Assembly: GCA_002286715.1 (NCBI GenBank)
Contig: NSJX01000011.1
Coordinates: 690,106-754,105 of the forward strand
Direction: 5' to 3'
Origin: Dentipellis sp. KUC8613
Taxonomy: Eukaryota > Basidiomycota > Agaricomycetes > Russulales > Hericiaceae
Length of the DNA stretch: 64,000 nucleotides
A program made the position numbers and the translations under genes. Of the stretch, positions 11,721 to 23,450 are shown in pieces. Under the pieces are notes generated by a model. That model was given only the letters and a program-made list of their open reading frames with translations, was not told the origin of the DNA and did not search any database. Within the stretch, counting starts at the first letter, position 1. Each line of letters starts with the position of its first letter.

Positions 11721-12959
11721 TCAGGCGTCGGGCTGGAATGGGAATCGAGTGAAAAAGTCCGCGAGATAGTGCTCGACGACGGGCCCACCCAGATAACGTC
11801 CTAGAGCGAGCAAGGTCATGTGAGAGCCAGCGGTTGGCGCAGGATAGTCATCGAGGCGGTCGAGCAGAAGAGGAAAGCCTTTGGATCGGTGGAAGAAAAC
11901 ATTGTCGGTCGTCCAGGTGGGGTCGAGAAGGACAGCAGGCCCGAGCTCCTGCCGTGTCAATACAGGGAGCCCTCGCACAGATCCGACAACCTACCAAGTG
12001 ATACATGTAACAGAGGCGGGTGCGAGACCGGCCAGCTGCGGTGCTGGAGTGGTTGAATGCCTTGCGAGCGACGTTGTGCATGGGGTCATCCTTGAGATCT
12101 TTAGGGTCCAACAAGGCGAGAGGGGCCCAGTTGGGCTCGTGTCGAACCCACTGTTGAAACTGCTGCGTGCGGAACTTGCCAAGCCAAGCCTTGCCGCCCT
12201 TTCCCCGACTGCGTTCGTTGTATTCATGCTGAAAGACGATGGCCTCGACCTTATTCACGACGCCAGCCAGCCAGCGGCAGCCGGTGGTCTCCAGATCCAA
12301 CAACTGCGGATGTCAAAGACGTGCCAGCAGAAGGACCGGCTGTGCGCATACCGTATAGCGCTTGGTGAGGCGGACCTCTATGCTGTCCTCCTGTGTCAGC
12401 GCGCGCGACCGCTCACAGATCAAAATGACTTGTTCGCGCGCATCGGTGTCTGGAGAGAAAAGGCCCTGATGCGATGTAAGCATGGAGGGCTCGACAGAGA
12501 CCCGCGACGTACTCCCCAGTCTTCATCGCCCTCGGGTGATTGAAAGCCACGGTACGCACGCCCGAGTGCAAAATCTTCGCAGATCGCAAAGTGAGGCTGC
12601 TCGGTCGGTTTCTCGAGGATGAGGTGGGCGAGCTCGAGTGCTGAGACCGGTGGCCTGCCTATATGCGCCAAGACGGCCTCTGCGCGCCTTTCTGCCTGCT
12701 CCTCCACGAGTGCTGCTCGATGAGCCGCCTCTGCCGTGCGCTCTTCCTCTTGTCCTTCTTCCTGCTGGAGTTGTTGCTCTTGCCGCAGCCTTTCCTCTTC
12801 CTGTCGAAGCTGTTCTTCTTCCTGTCGGAGCTGGGGGTTATTGGCGAGGTGTTGACGCATGGCCTTGAGCAGCTTGCGAGCCTGGTCGTCGGTCCATCGC
12901 GGGGACCCTAAAACGACGCGGTCGACCAAAAAGTCGAGATTGCCGAGGAAGACCGACAT
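11721..12959 (-). CDS. uncharacterised protein with Gln/Glu coiled coil
   Basis: Four exons (12959-12513, 12465-12352, 12303-11995, 11948-11721) with 46-48 nt introns, all phase 0, give 365 residues. After an N-terminal block (MSVFLGNLDFLVDRVVLGS) comes a heptad-like stretch of repeated LRQEEEQ/LRQEQQ (about residues 48-75), a coiled-coil candidate. The C-terminal 180 residues look globular, with aromatic-rich motifs FRTQQFQQWVRHEPNW and DNVFFHRSKGFPLLLDR. I do not recognise the family. The string DLETTG at the start of the third exon resembles the DnaQ exonuclease motif, but no other exonuclease motif follows. The start could lie further upstream. Confidence 0.7.
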
Positions 12960-13278
12960 GGGTGGCGAACGCAGGATGGGCGCGGAGCACGATCGACGCG
13001 TCGCGCCGGGCCATGTGCGGGTCAATTGGACGGAAAATGTACACAAAAGCCGGGTGGGGGAGCGTGAATGACCACCAGTGTATTATTAAAAAATCAGCCT
13101 CAGTCAAAAAAAATCCAATCCGCTGAAATCCACTGAAATCCATTACTAGTATTTGCTGTATTGCTTGGATTCAGGCAAATTACTAGCTAATAATCATCAT
13201 ATACATACACAATATAAATCACAGCAGGACGACTCGAGAAACAGCACCTCCGCCCCCTACACACCACTTACTCTCATC

Positions 13279-14052
13279 TTAGTAAACACCCGGCAAAACC
13301 GCCCACGTCACCCTCCTCCTCCACCGCTCCCACTCCTCCCCAAACTCCCGCCTCAGCGCCGCATCCTCCACCGGTACCCGCGCAAGCAACGCGCCCGCCA
13401 TCACCACGAGCCACAGCACCACCGCCGCACCTAGCACTCCGCTATCATGCAGCAATGCGCCTGGGCCGAGCATACATATTCCCGCACCGACAAAGGTGAG
13501 CATTGCGCCGAGGTATCCCGGGTGCCGCACATACGCGTACGGCCCAAAGGTAACGAGTGTGTGCGTATCGCGGATGGAGAGCTGGTATGTGTATAACGGA
13601 CCAAGGTGGCGGAAGGACGACTTGCGCAGGAGCGCGCCGAGCGTGAGGAGCGCAAGACCGGCGAGGTAGGGAGGCGGGAGGCGTGGGCTGGCTGGGGTGG
13701 TGAGGGTGGTTAGGATAGTGTGCGAGAGCGGGTGCCAGGGGAAGGTGTGGGCGACGGTGAGGGCGCTTTCGGCGAGGGTGGTGAGGAAGTAGGGGGACTA
13801 TGAGATAGGGAAGTGGGTCGTAAGGAGAGGTGGGGGAGGTAGGAGAATGTACTGCGCGCATACCATGGCGCAGAGCACTGCTGCGCGGGACTGGAACCAC
13901 TGCGACAGTGTCTCGCTCTTGTACTTGCTCATCTCCTTCTTCGAAGGTGTAGCATTCGGAGGATTTGCGGCGACATAAGCCGCGAAACCCCCACCGAGAA
14001 TGAAGGGGAGCTTGATCAGAGGGTACACGGACACCAAGGTGGAGAGAGACAT
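13279..14052 (-). CDS. STE14: protein-S-isoprenylcysteine O-methyltransferase (ICMT)
   Basis: ICMT methylates the C-terminal prenylated cysteine of CaaX proteins such as Ras, Rho and mating pheromone, using S-adenosylmethionine in the ER membrane. Two exons (14052-13864, 13797-13279) give 235 residues, near the usual fungal size. The family hallmark is intact at the C-terminus: YVRHPGYLGAM, then a hydrophobic pair of helices, then RVPVEDAALRREFGEEW and the terminal VLPGVY. Several membrane segments are readable, including VLWLVVMAGALLA. The N-terminal part is more variable and carries one helix after MSLSTLVSVYPLIKLPF. The start at 14052 is the first ATG in frame after a stop. Confidence 0.88.
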
Positions 14053-16241
14053 AGACCAGCAGGGGCTTCGATCAGAGCGCTGCCACTCTGCAGCATCCCC
14101 GCCTTTTAAGTGTTGGCTATTTCTGGGAATGATTTTACGGCCACAGTGACAATACACTAGGTGCACCATCCGGGGTTACTACTTAGATGAAATGAGTAAG
14201 GCTTGGACTAGTCTGAGCGCCGGCATTTCTCATCAGAGACCCCCTGTCTGTCATGGCTGAATCTGCTTCATGTGTTGCTGAAAAGTTCTGAGCGACCCAT
14301 ATACGTCTCAGCAAGTTGTAGAATAGACTTTATCGGATCGCACTTACTGCTAAACATATGCCAAGGGAAGAAAGGATGAGTTCCGCCGACAGGCCTGTAC
14401 ATCGATTCAAGGGCCTGCCAAGAAATGATGGCCACATAGAACTGAGGGTCATTGTAGAAAACGTCCTACAACAAGAAGACATCAGCAACGCAGTTTCACG
14501 ATCGGTGTCAGCAAGTTTTACGGACCAGATTATATTACCCTTATTGCACTAGAGACTTTGTCTTCCGGCTGTTCATCGAAACCAGCTACTTCCGTTCCGA
14601 GGATTTCTGCTGATATGGAGTGTACTCGGAATCAGTTACAACATGATCACGAGACGCTTTTTCGAGATTGAGCGCCGATCCGGGCAGACATATTCTATCT
14701 GACTTGAGTAAGGAAGTCACGAGCTACTAGAACAAGCCTCAGAAGAGCACTTTAAGAAGCCCATCTGAGAGTGACTCACATTATGCTTCAATGCATACTT
14801 CTACCGCTTAAGCTACTAGCGTAAGACACAGAGTTGGGAATATAAGTGCGCAAAGCGATCCAATATGCGGAGTCAAACGTACGATCATATGTAGCCATGC
14901 ATTGAAAATCCTATCCTCGCTCTTGTAAAGTCTGGAGTGTGAGGCAGTGATGCACGCAGGCCTGTATTGCGTGTAACGTGGCAGTACTGAAGTGACCTAC
15001 AGTGCACGGCTACGCGAATAGCGATTTTCAACGGATGCAAATTATAGCAATACGCACGGAGGTATTCCCTTCATCTCTACTCCTTCCAAACGGAATTACT
15101 CAATTCAGATCCCGTCACGGCACTACAAAAAACACTCACTACAGCCCGCACGCACAGCCTCAGCCTCATCCCGTTGACCGCCCCAGAACGTTGTTGCTGT
15201 TCCTGCCACGATACATTATGACAATCTCAATCGCCGCGCAAACCCCGCCGCAGGGTGGAGTCGTCAGTTGTCAGAAAAGTCGACGGTGTTGGTATTACCT
15301 TTGCATGATGTCACCCCGCCGCTGCTTCTCGAATCCCGAATCTCGAGCCGCTCCGCTTCGAAGCACTCGGACTCGAGCCTCGGCAGGACCAGGGACGCCT
15401 TGCACACGTCTGCTCGGCTGGCACGAGTCGAGCCGTCGACGTTTCGGATCCTCGGTCTCCGCCTGCGATCCGAGCATCCGAGCGTCCGAATGCCCAAATA
15501 ATTAACTTCGGACTGAATAGAGATCCAGAAGGTTTGCGTGTCAGATAAGAATAGCGAAGCGAGGCCTGATAGACCTCCGAGGTTTAGCGGACGCGTGGTC
15601 TATGATCATGACCTTACATCACCGCCTCTCCTGATGCACTGCTCGACGTCGGACGCGATCACGAATGAGATGTGCGTGGCCTGCTACGGACCCACAGATC
15701 CCACGCGAGGGCGAGGGGCAATTTTCTGGCTGATACCAATAATAATCGATGGGCATGGCCAAGGCAGTGAAGTACAACTCAAAATCAACTGCACGCACGC
15801 ATGCATACCACTCGGCCACCGGTACCGAAATACAACAGCCATTTGCTCAGCAGTAACCTACGTACGTAGTGCCCGCCCGCCCACGCACACGTATACCCAC
15901 ACAGACGACGCCATCAGCCCGGACAGAGACAAGTGTAAAGAGTAGTAGTAGTAATGGCAGTAGCAGCACCGACGACACAACCAAGACCGAGACCAGGGAA
16001 ATAGGGCAATAAAGAGTAGGACAGTAGACACACCATAGTGTATGTGTACGTATGTATGTATGTGCTCGGACGCACGAGAGCCCGCCGCGCGCGCCGGAGG
16101 GTATACAGGTTGAGGATAGGAATAAAAAGCGGGGTTAGATGAGGGGAAGGAGATGAAGCGTGTTAGAGGGAAATGGGAAGGGAAGGGTAAGGAAGGGTAT
16201 GGGTATAGGTCGCTTCGTTACACCGGCCACAGGGGCGGGAT
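14053..16241. other. long intergenic region
   Basis: About 2.2 kb without a supported gene. There is a (GTA)n/(AGT)n microsatellite-like patch near 15940-15965 and a GTATGTATGT run near 16045-16065. The frames present lack splice support or family resemblance. Confidence 0.5.
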
Positions 16242-17360
16242 TTAAGCGAACACGCCGGCGTTGATCAGCCCGCTGATGCCAATCAGCGCCTGGTTGGCGT
16301 TGTTCAGGTTCTGGGGCTGGCCGGCCTGCACCGTGTACGCGCCGAGGATGTTTGCCAAGCCTGCGGCCGGGCCGGCCTCGACGTTGGGGGGCGTGGCGGT
16401 GGGTGCGGCAGAGGAGGTGGTCGGTGGCGCACTCGAGCTGGAGCTGGAGCTGGAGCTCGTCGTGTGGGTGGTAGACGACGACGAGTGCGAGGTGGTCGTG
16501 GGCGTCGAGGAAGTGGTCGTCGACGTGTGCGTCGACGTAGTGCTCGACTTGTGCGTCGTGGGCGGGGGCGGAGGAGGCGTCGACGACGTCTTGGGAGGGG
16601 GCGGCGGGGTAGACGTCGTCTTGGGGGGAGGGGGGGCCTCCTTGGTCGACTTGGGCTTGGGCGCAGGAGCGTCGCCGCCGCCGGAACCGTCAGTGAACTC
16701 CCAGGTGCCGTAGAGCACACCGAGGTCCTCACTGGCGAAGAAGTCGAACAGACCGCGAGACATGTCGAGGCCGCCGTACGGGCAGCCAGGGCACTGCGTG
16801 ATGGGGACGGGTCGGTGGGAAATGAGGACAAGATGCCTGTCACGGACGCACCTCATCCATGATCTGCGCGGTCGTGGTCTTGCCGCCATAGTTGATCGAG
16901 ATCATCTTGAAGCACTCAGGACCGGGGTAGCCATTGCCGTTCGCGGTGAATTGCTGAAGGGGGGGGGGTTCAACTAGGGCATCCGGGAGCACAAGCGCGG
17001 ACGTAACGCACCGGAGTGTTCAGGGCGACGATCTGCACATAATTATAAGCTTTATGCACACGGAGACCACGAGAGGAGCACGCACATAGTCAGACGGGAC
17101 GTTAGTCTTGCCACAGGCGCCGCTGAGGCACAGAGCGCGTCCTGTCAGTTGCTGTCGCGAGGGGAACAAGGCGGTACTCACAGGCCGACGTCGTAGAAGG
17201 TGAAGCGGGCGTTGGAGAAACGCTTCTCGAGGACCTCGCCCGACGCGCGCTTGGCAATCTGGTGGTGGTTGCGGGAGCGGAGCGCGTGGGTGTCGGCGAG
17301 GGCCGCGAAGGGGAGGGCAAGGGAAAGGAGGGAGACTCCGAAGACGGTGGAGGAACGCAT
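16242..17360 (-). CDS. secreted double-psi beta-barrel (RlpA/expansin-like) protein
   Basis: Five exons (17360-17182, 17122-17086, 17032-17012, 16953-16852, 16793-16242) give 296 residues; the third exon is a 21-nt micro-exon (IVALNTP). A signal peptide (MRSSTVFGVSLLSLALPFAA..) and Lys-Arg sites are followed by a double-psi beta-barrel: TFYDVGLGACGKTN, IVALNTPQF, CFKMISINYGG, IMDECPGCPYGGLDMS and LFDFFASEDLGVL. The Cys and Asp positions fit expansin/loosenin and barwin-like relatives that bind or loosen polysaccharides without hydrolysing them. After the barrel is a long Pro-, then Ser/Thr-rich linker (probable O-glycosylation) and an Ala/Asn-rich tail with no carbohydrate-binding module that I recognise. 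A 5'-truncated paralogue lies at 38564-39172. Confidence 0.88.
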
Positions 17361-17879
17361 GGCGAGTAGGTGGTGGATCGAACCGTGCTTTGGTTTATTT
17401 AAAGAGGGACGGGGAAGGATTGAGGGTAAGAGAGTGACTGGAGGCAGGAGGCGTCGTGCACGGACGTAAGGGCGAGAAACGAGGAGGCAAGGAGGCAGAG
17501 CAGAAAGATGGAATAAAGACCACGGCGGAGTCCCAACTTGCACAGATGGCAACTGCCGCCGGCCATGTGTCCCCCGCGCTTTTTCCACCCACGGCCTTCC
17601 CTCCCCTTGCCAAGTCTATCATTTTTATCCACAACTGCCTGATCCGTCCCCCGCCGCACACAAACAAAACAAGAGAGCAGACTACAAGAAACATCGATAT
17701 TTATATATGCATCGCTACACACACATCCCAGGTCGTGGACTTTGTCATGGATACATGTACAAACGACCGCTTTTGAGCGGGCAGCAGGCAACTATGCAAG
17801 GAGAAACGAGAGTAGACACAACAAAGAACGGGACACAACAATACAATCACGCTACGCACGCCAACGCGCCCGACACCCC
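17361..17879. other. promoter of the barrel-protein gene and 3' flank of SSB1
   Basis: A TTTAAATAAACC stretch (plus strand GGTTTATTTAAA, 17390-17401) lies 30-40 bases upstream of the start at 17360 and may be a TATA-like element. Nothing else is assignable. Confidence 0.4.
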
Positions 17880-19512
17880 TCACCGGATGCCCGCCGTCGC
17901 CTTCTGCAACGCACGCTTGATGCCCAGCTGCGCCTTGCGCAACTCGTCCGCCGTCGAGTCCTCGATCTCAAGCTTCTCCAGTGCCCGCGCGAGCTCGGCC
18001 TCAACCTGGCCCTTCGCACCACGCTTCAGCTTCATGCCGATCTCGGGCGACGTGATCGTGCCCTCGACCTGGTGGATGTACGCCTCCAAGTCCGACTTGG
18101 CCTCGTGGCGCGCGCTGAAGTCCTTGTCCGCCTGCTTGAACTGCTCAGCGTCCTTGATCATCTGGTCAATCTCCGCGGACGAAAGACGGCCGACAGAGTT
18201 GGTGATGCCTGCACGTAGCCGCAAGGCATGACGTTAGCGAACCCCGGACATGAAAGAAAAAAAAGTAGGGAGGCCACGCACTGATGGACGCCTTGCGGCC
18301 GGAGGCGCGGTCAAGCGCGGAGACCTTCAGGAGACCATTGGCGTCAACCTCGAAGGTAGTGACGAGCTCGGCCTGGCCACGGGGCATCGGGGGAATGCCG
18401 TTGAGCTCGAACTCGCCGAGCAGACGGTTGTCGCGGCACTGAGTGCGCTCACCCTCGTACCTGCACAGCATGGTCAACGCATGTCAAGCCGGAAATGAAA
18501 AAAGGGACATACACGGGGAAGGTGACGGTGGTCTGGTTGTCCTCGACCGTGGTGAAGACACGCGACTTGTTGGTGGGGATGGGGGTGTTGCGAGGAACGA
18601 CAACACCGAAGACATCACCCTGCATGGCGACACCGAGCGACAGGGGCGCAACGTCGAGCAGGAGCAGGTCCTGGGTCTTCTCGGACGTCTGGCCAGTGAG
18701 GACGGCAGCCTGGACGGCGGCACCGTACGCAACAGCCTCATCAGGGTTAATCGACTTGTTGAGCTGACGGCCACCGAAGTACTCGGACACGAGCGACTGG
18801 ATTTTGGGGATACGGGTCGAGCCGCCGACGAGGACGATGTCGTCAACCTTCTCGCGGGGGATCTTGGCATCCTTGAGAACCTTCTCGACGGGCTCGATCG
18901 TCGACTTGAACGTGTTGGCGTTGATCTCCTCGAAGCGGGCACGGGTGATGTTCGCGGAGAAGTCCTCACCCTAAAAAAAAGGAGATGAGCGCCTAACTCG
19001 CGGTAAACGTGCCCAATGAACATACCTGGAAGAGCGAGTCAACCTCGACGGTCGTCTGGGTGACGCTGGAGAGGGTGCGCTTGGCACGCTCGCAAGCGCT
19101 GCGCAACCTCCTGAGCGCACGGGGGTCCTCAGAGATGTCGAGCTTGGTCTTGCGCTTGAACTCGGCCTTGAAGTGCTCGAGGAGGGCGTTGTCGAAGTCC
19201 TCACCACCCAAGTGAGTGTCACCAGCAGTTGCCTTGACGGCGAAGACACCGCCGGTGATGTTGAGGAGCGAAACATCGAAAGTTCCTCCTCCGAGATCGA
19301 AGATGAGGACGTTGCGCTCCGCCTTCGACTGCTGGTCAAGACCGTAGGCAATGGCAGCAGCCGTGGGCTCGTTGATGATACGGAGGACATCCAGGCCAGC
19401 GATGGCACCGGCATCCTTGGTAGCGAGACGCTGGGAGTCGTTGAAGTAGGCGGGGACACTGTGACGAACACAGCGTGAGAAAGGACACGAAAGAACTTGG
19501 GAAGAAGAACGT

Positions 19513-19543
<31 letters not shown>

Positions 19544-20172
19544 GAGCTTGGCCTCAGAGATGTCCTTCATTTTGACGAGGACCATGGCGGAGATTTCCTG
19601 CGGGCTGAACGTCTTCTCCTCACCCAGGTACTGGACCTTGATCAACGGGGATCCGTCCTTTTCGACGACCTCGAAAGGCCAGTGAGCCATGTCCTACACA
19701 CAGACCGACATAAGCACTTCCAGCCACCGGCGAATCGCGTCATGCAATTTTCATACCTTCTTGACATCGGGATCGCTGCGATGAGATCGACGTCAATACC
19801 GAGCAGGGAATTTTTTTTCGGGTGGTACGCACTCATAACGGCGACCGATGAGACGTTTTGCGTCGAAGACAGTGTTGCGGGGGTTCATCGCGGCCTGGTT
19901 CTTCGCGGCGTCGCCGATCAGGCGCTCCTCCGCGGAGAAAGCGACGTACGACGGGGTCGTGCGGTTACCCTCTGCAAGGCAAGTCAGCATCGCAACAGTG
20001 AACGCACGAATGAGCACTCACGGTCATTGGCAATAATCTCGACACGGTCGTTTTGCCAGACACCAACGCAGCTGAGGGGCGATAAGAGGGCGCTCGATGG
20101 GGCGATGAGGAAGACTCACGAGTAGGTGGTGCCGAGATCGATACCAATAGCGCCGTCGAAAACGTCGTCCAT
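17880..20172 (-). CDS. SSB1: ribosome-associated Hsp70 chaperone Ssb
   Basis: Ssb-type Hsp70 works with the ribosome-associated complex to fold nascent chains in the cytosol. Nine exons (20172-20120, 20071-20022, 19971-19833, 19775-19757, 19693-19515, 19458-19026, 18970-18513, 18460-18282, 18208-17880) splice in phase to 612 residues, almost exactly the yeast Ssb1 length. Hsp70 signatures are present: [34 protein letters not shown], and the linker [13 protein letters not shown]. It belongs to Ssb rather than Ssa because it lacks a C-terminal EEVD and ends ...[20 protein letters not shown], and because [18 protein letters not shown] matches Ssb. The fourth exon is only 19 nt. High intron number near the 5' end fits a highly expressed basidiomycete gene. 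Confidence 0.95.
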
Positions 20173-20336
20173 TTTTTGAAAGTGAAGAAAAGGAGAGGGA
20201 GAGGAGGAGGTGATGGGAGGTGCAGAAGGCTCAACGCGCGTGAGCCGTGAAGAAAAAAATCGATGTCGCTGACCTAAGCAGCCTGCACGCGCCCGCCCCT
20301 CGGCACAGCCACTCCCTCCTCTCCTCCCGACGAACC
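20173..20336. promoter_or_regulatory. short divergent promoter SSB1 / uS2m
   Basis: Only 164 bases separate the two divergent start codons, so both transcripts must start from a shared region. A poly-A stretch (GAAGAAAAAAATCG, 20248-20261) and C/T-rich tracts are visible. A shared regulator for cytosolic nascent-chain folding and mitochondrial translation is only an inference. Confidence 0.5.
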
Positions 20337-21325
20337 ATGCAAGGCCGCACGTCCCTCGCCGCTGCTGCGCGCCATGCCCGCCTCCCGACAAAAGCGACCT
20401 CGTCGCACATCGCCCGGCGCGCGATGAGCTCCCACATTGACCCCGACGCGCCGCTCAAGACGCCTGAGGACTGGACAGCAATGCAGCAGACCCGCGCAGA
20501 GTACAAGTCTCTCGGTATGTCCTGTCAGACTCTTGCGCCCCTGCTGGCACGCGCTGACCACTCACAGTGGACCACTTTTCCGCGTTTGGCTCGACGCAGA
20601 CGCGCGAGAACTCGTTCCAGCCGCACCACCCGCTGCACCGCCCGCCACCGCCGAAGGACCTGACGCTCTCCGCGTTGCTCGCTGCGGGCGCACACTTCGG
20701 ACACTCGTCGTCCCTGCTCAACCCTAACTTCATGCCCTACGCCTATGGCACGCGCGCGGGCATCACCATCATCGACCTCGAGCGTACGCTCCCGGCACTC
20801 CGCCGGGCAGCCGCGCTCGTGCGCGCCGTCGCCGCGCGCGACGGCACCGTCGTCTTCGTCGGCACGCGCCCGGACCTGCGCGGCGCAGTGCGCAAGGCGG
20901 CGGAACGCATGGGCGCGCAGGGGTACCACGTCGGCGAGAAGTGGCTCCCGGGCACGCTCACGAACAAACTCCAGTTCTTCGGCAGCGACGTCGCGCTCGC
21001 GGAGCGCGTCGTGCCGGACCTCATGGTCTTCCTCAACCCGATCCCGAACATGCACGCGATCCGCGAGTGCGCGATGGAGCACGTCCCCACCGTCGGCATC
21101 GTCGACTCGAACGTCGACCCGCGCATCGTCATGTACCCCATCCCCGCGAACGACGAGAGCACACGCACCGCGGAGCTCATCGCCGGCGTGCTGAGCATCG
21201 CGGGCAGGGAGGGCGTCGCGCTCAAGGACGAGGTGGAGGCGGAGGAGCAGGAGAGGCGGTCGAGGCGGCTCCGGAATGTTTCGCGCTCGCAGAGGCGCAT
21301 GCGCTCGCATACGTTGGGAATTTAG
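20337..21325 (+). CDS. MRP4: mitochondrial small-subunit ribosomal protein uS2m
   Basis: Component of the mitochondrial 37S subunit. Two exons (20337-20514, 20568-21325) give 311 residues. The N-terminus (MQGRTSLAAAARHARLP) is basic and hydroxyl-rich, as expected of a matrix targeting signal. The S2 fold is recognised from LLAAGAHFGHSSSLLNPNFM, RAGITIIDLERTLPALRRA, TVVFVGTRPDLR, PNMHAIRECAMEHVPTVGI and VDSNVDPRIVMYPIPAND. The C-terminal tail is Glu- then Arg-rich. The codon usage is strongly GC-biased. Confidence 0.93.
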
Positions 21326-21367
21326 ATATATAGGTAATACAGATTAATCTACACATTTCATGGTATG

Positions 21368-23162
21368 CTACGCAGCCGACCGCGGCTTTAGTCCCTTTTG
21401 CTGGATGTCATAATAGTATCCTGGAAGGCAAGGTACTCGTCAATGAACGCCTCGAGAGCAAAAAGCAAATCGACTGACGCTCAGCAGCCTCCAGCGCTCG
21501 GACGTTGCCCTTTAGTTTGTTGATAGTCTCGATGTACTCATCCTCCTCGACACTGTCGTGCACGATGCCGCCGCCCGCTTGCAAGTACACGACACCATCC
21601 TTGAACAGCATTGTCCGAATGGCAATGCAGGTGTCCATCTCGTCCTCCGCAAAGTCGAAGCGCCCAACCGCACCAGCGTACACGCCCCGGCGCTCCTTCT
21701 CGAGACCGTACACGAGCTCGATGGCTTTGATTTTTGGTGCACCCGATACAGTGCCAGCGGGGAAGATAGAGCGGAATGCGTCAAATCTAGAGAATACACT
21801 CAGCCAACGGGACCGTGTGCAATCCAGGGGTAGGGCTTACCGTGTCAATCCATCACGCAGCACGCCCGACACCTGCGACGTGAGATGGATAACGTGGCTA
21901 AACCTCTCCAACCTCATGAGATGGTCCACTCTGACCGTCTTCGGCTGGCACACGCGGTTCACGTCGTTGCGCGCGAGATCGACCAGCATCGTGTGTTCAG
22001 CGCGGTCTTTCTCCGAGTTCAACAGTTCATTGCCGAGTTTTTCGTCCTCTGTAAGGGGGTGTCAGTACTTTCACAACAAGGAGGGTCTTGCCGAGCATAC
22101 CTTCAGGTGTCTTCCCTCTCCGCGTCGTGCCCGCAATAGCATGGTTGTATACCTTGTTCGACTCCACCTTGCATAGCGTCTCCGGGCTCGCGCCCACGAT
22201 CTGCAGCCCGCCGCAGTCCAGGAAGAACATGTATGGACTAGGGTTCACCTGGCGCAGCGTGCGGTACGCATTGAATGGATGCAGCTTCGTCGGACGCGCG
22301 AGCCTCTGCGATGGCACAGCCTGAATGATGTCTCCCGCAACAATATGCTTCTTCAGCTCCGTCACGAATCCCTCGTAGCCCTCCCTGCCTACATTTGACA
22401 CGGCCTCCTCCCCAAGGGTGATAGGCGGCTGCGGCACCTCGGGCGTCCCCGGCGCGAGTAGCACACGCGCAAGCCTGCGCACCTTCTCAACTGCGGTGTT
22501 GTACACGAAGCCGAGGTTCGTGTGGCCGGTGCTCTCGGGGCAGAACACATGCGAGACGACCTTGACGTTCTGGAAGAGGTGGTCGAACACAAGCAGCGTG
22601 TCCGCGAGCATGAAGATTGCCTCGGGGATCTGCAGCGTGTCGCGCAGCTCGCGCGCGGTCTTGGGCTCGAAGTGCTGGATCGCGTCGTACGCGACGTACC
22701 CGATCGCGCCGCCCGTGAACGTCGGGATCTCGGGGATCTTCACGTACTTGTACACCGCGAGCTCGCGCTGCAGCGCCGTCATCGGGTCGCCCTTGTACTC
22801 CTCATTCGGGCCTGTCTTGAGCACCTTGAAGGGGTCTACTGTGCGTGAGGGCGTGTGGGAGTTGCATGGCGCGTGTGAGCTCACCTGAGCCAATGAAGCT
22901 GTACCGCGCGATGTTCTCTCCAGCGATCACGGACTCGAGAAGAAAGCTGTACTTCGAGTCCTTGGCTATTCGCAAGTATGCGACGACGGGGGTGAGGAGG
23001 TCTGCAGGGAGCTGAACGAATATCGGGACGCAGTTTCCCCGTTTCTCCTGGAGGATGATTTTCTCGACGCTTTCTAGGGAGGGCGAGACGGGGAGCGTCT
23101 GTTCAACATATATTTCAGTATTGGAAGAGGTGGAAGACTGCCTGACTTACCTGGGGGTCCAT
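21368..23162 (-). CDS. TRP2: anthranilate synthase component I
   Basis: First step of tryptophan synthesis: chorismate plus glutamine-derived ammonia to anthranilate. Six exons (23162-23151, 23098-22885, 22838-22101, 22048-21841, 21786-21479, 21420-21368) give 510 residues; the first exon carries only MDPQ. The N-terminal domain holds the LLES motif ([20 protein letters not shown]) used for tryptophan feedback binding. The chorismate-binding domain has [65 protein letters not shown] and [11 protein letters not shown]. All expected active-site blocks are present, so the enzyme should be active and feedback-regulated. The component II/multifunctional TrpC partner is not in the window. Confidence 0.95.
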
Positions 23163-23450
23163 GGCGATGGAGGGGGGAGGGTGAGTGGGAGTTGGGCGCA
23201 GGTCAGGGACTACTTAAGTTTATGAGTTAGCGAGAGACGCGCCGAGTCATGGGCGCAGCAGCACGTCGGCATCTTGCGGCAATCTAACACTTTCGCCTTG
23301 GTCCCTGCATACTCTCCTCAGCTTTCTCCATCCCACCTGCGCGCCGTCAGTTCATCATCCCTAGCAGTGCAAATCCGATCTGTATTCAAATAATTGACGC
23401 GCCCATTCTCTTTAGTTCTATCCTGTTTTACCCGTACAGCTTCCACAATT

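Noticed and set aside
12284..12303. DLETTG string suggesting a DnaQ-like 3'-5' exonuclease
   Set aside because: The remaining Exo II and Exo III motifs are missing and the surrounding sequence does not fit the fold.
15268..15501. Overlapping frames on both strands at 15264-15505
   Set aside because: No splice partners, no motif and inconsistent composition; chance frames.
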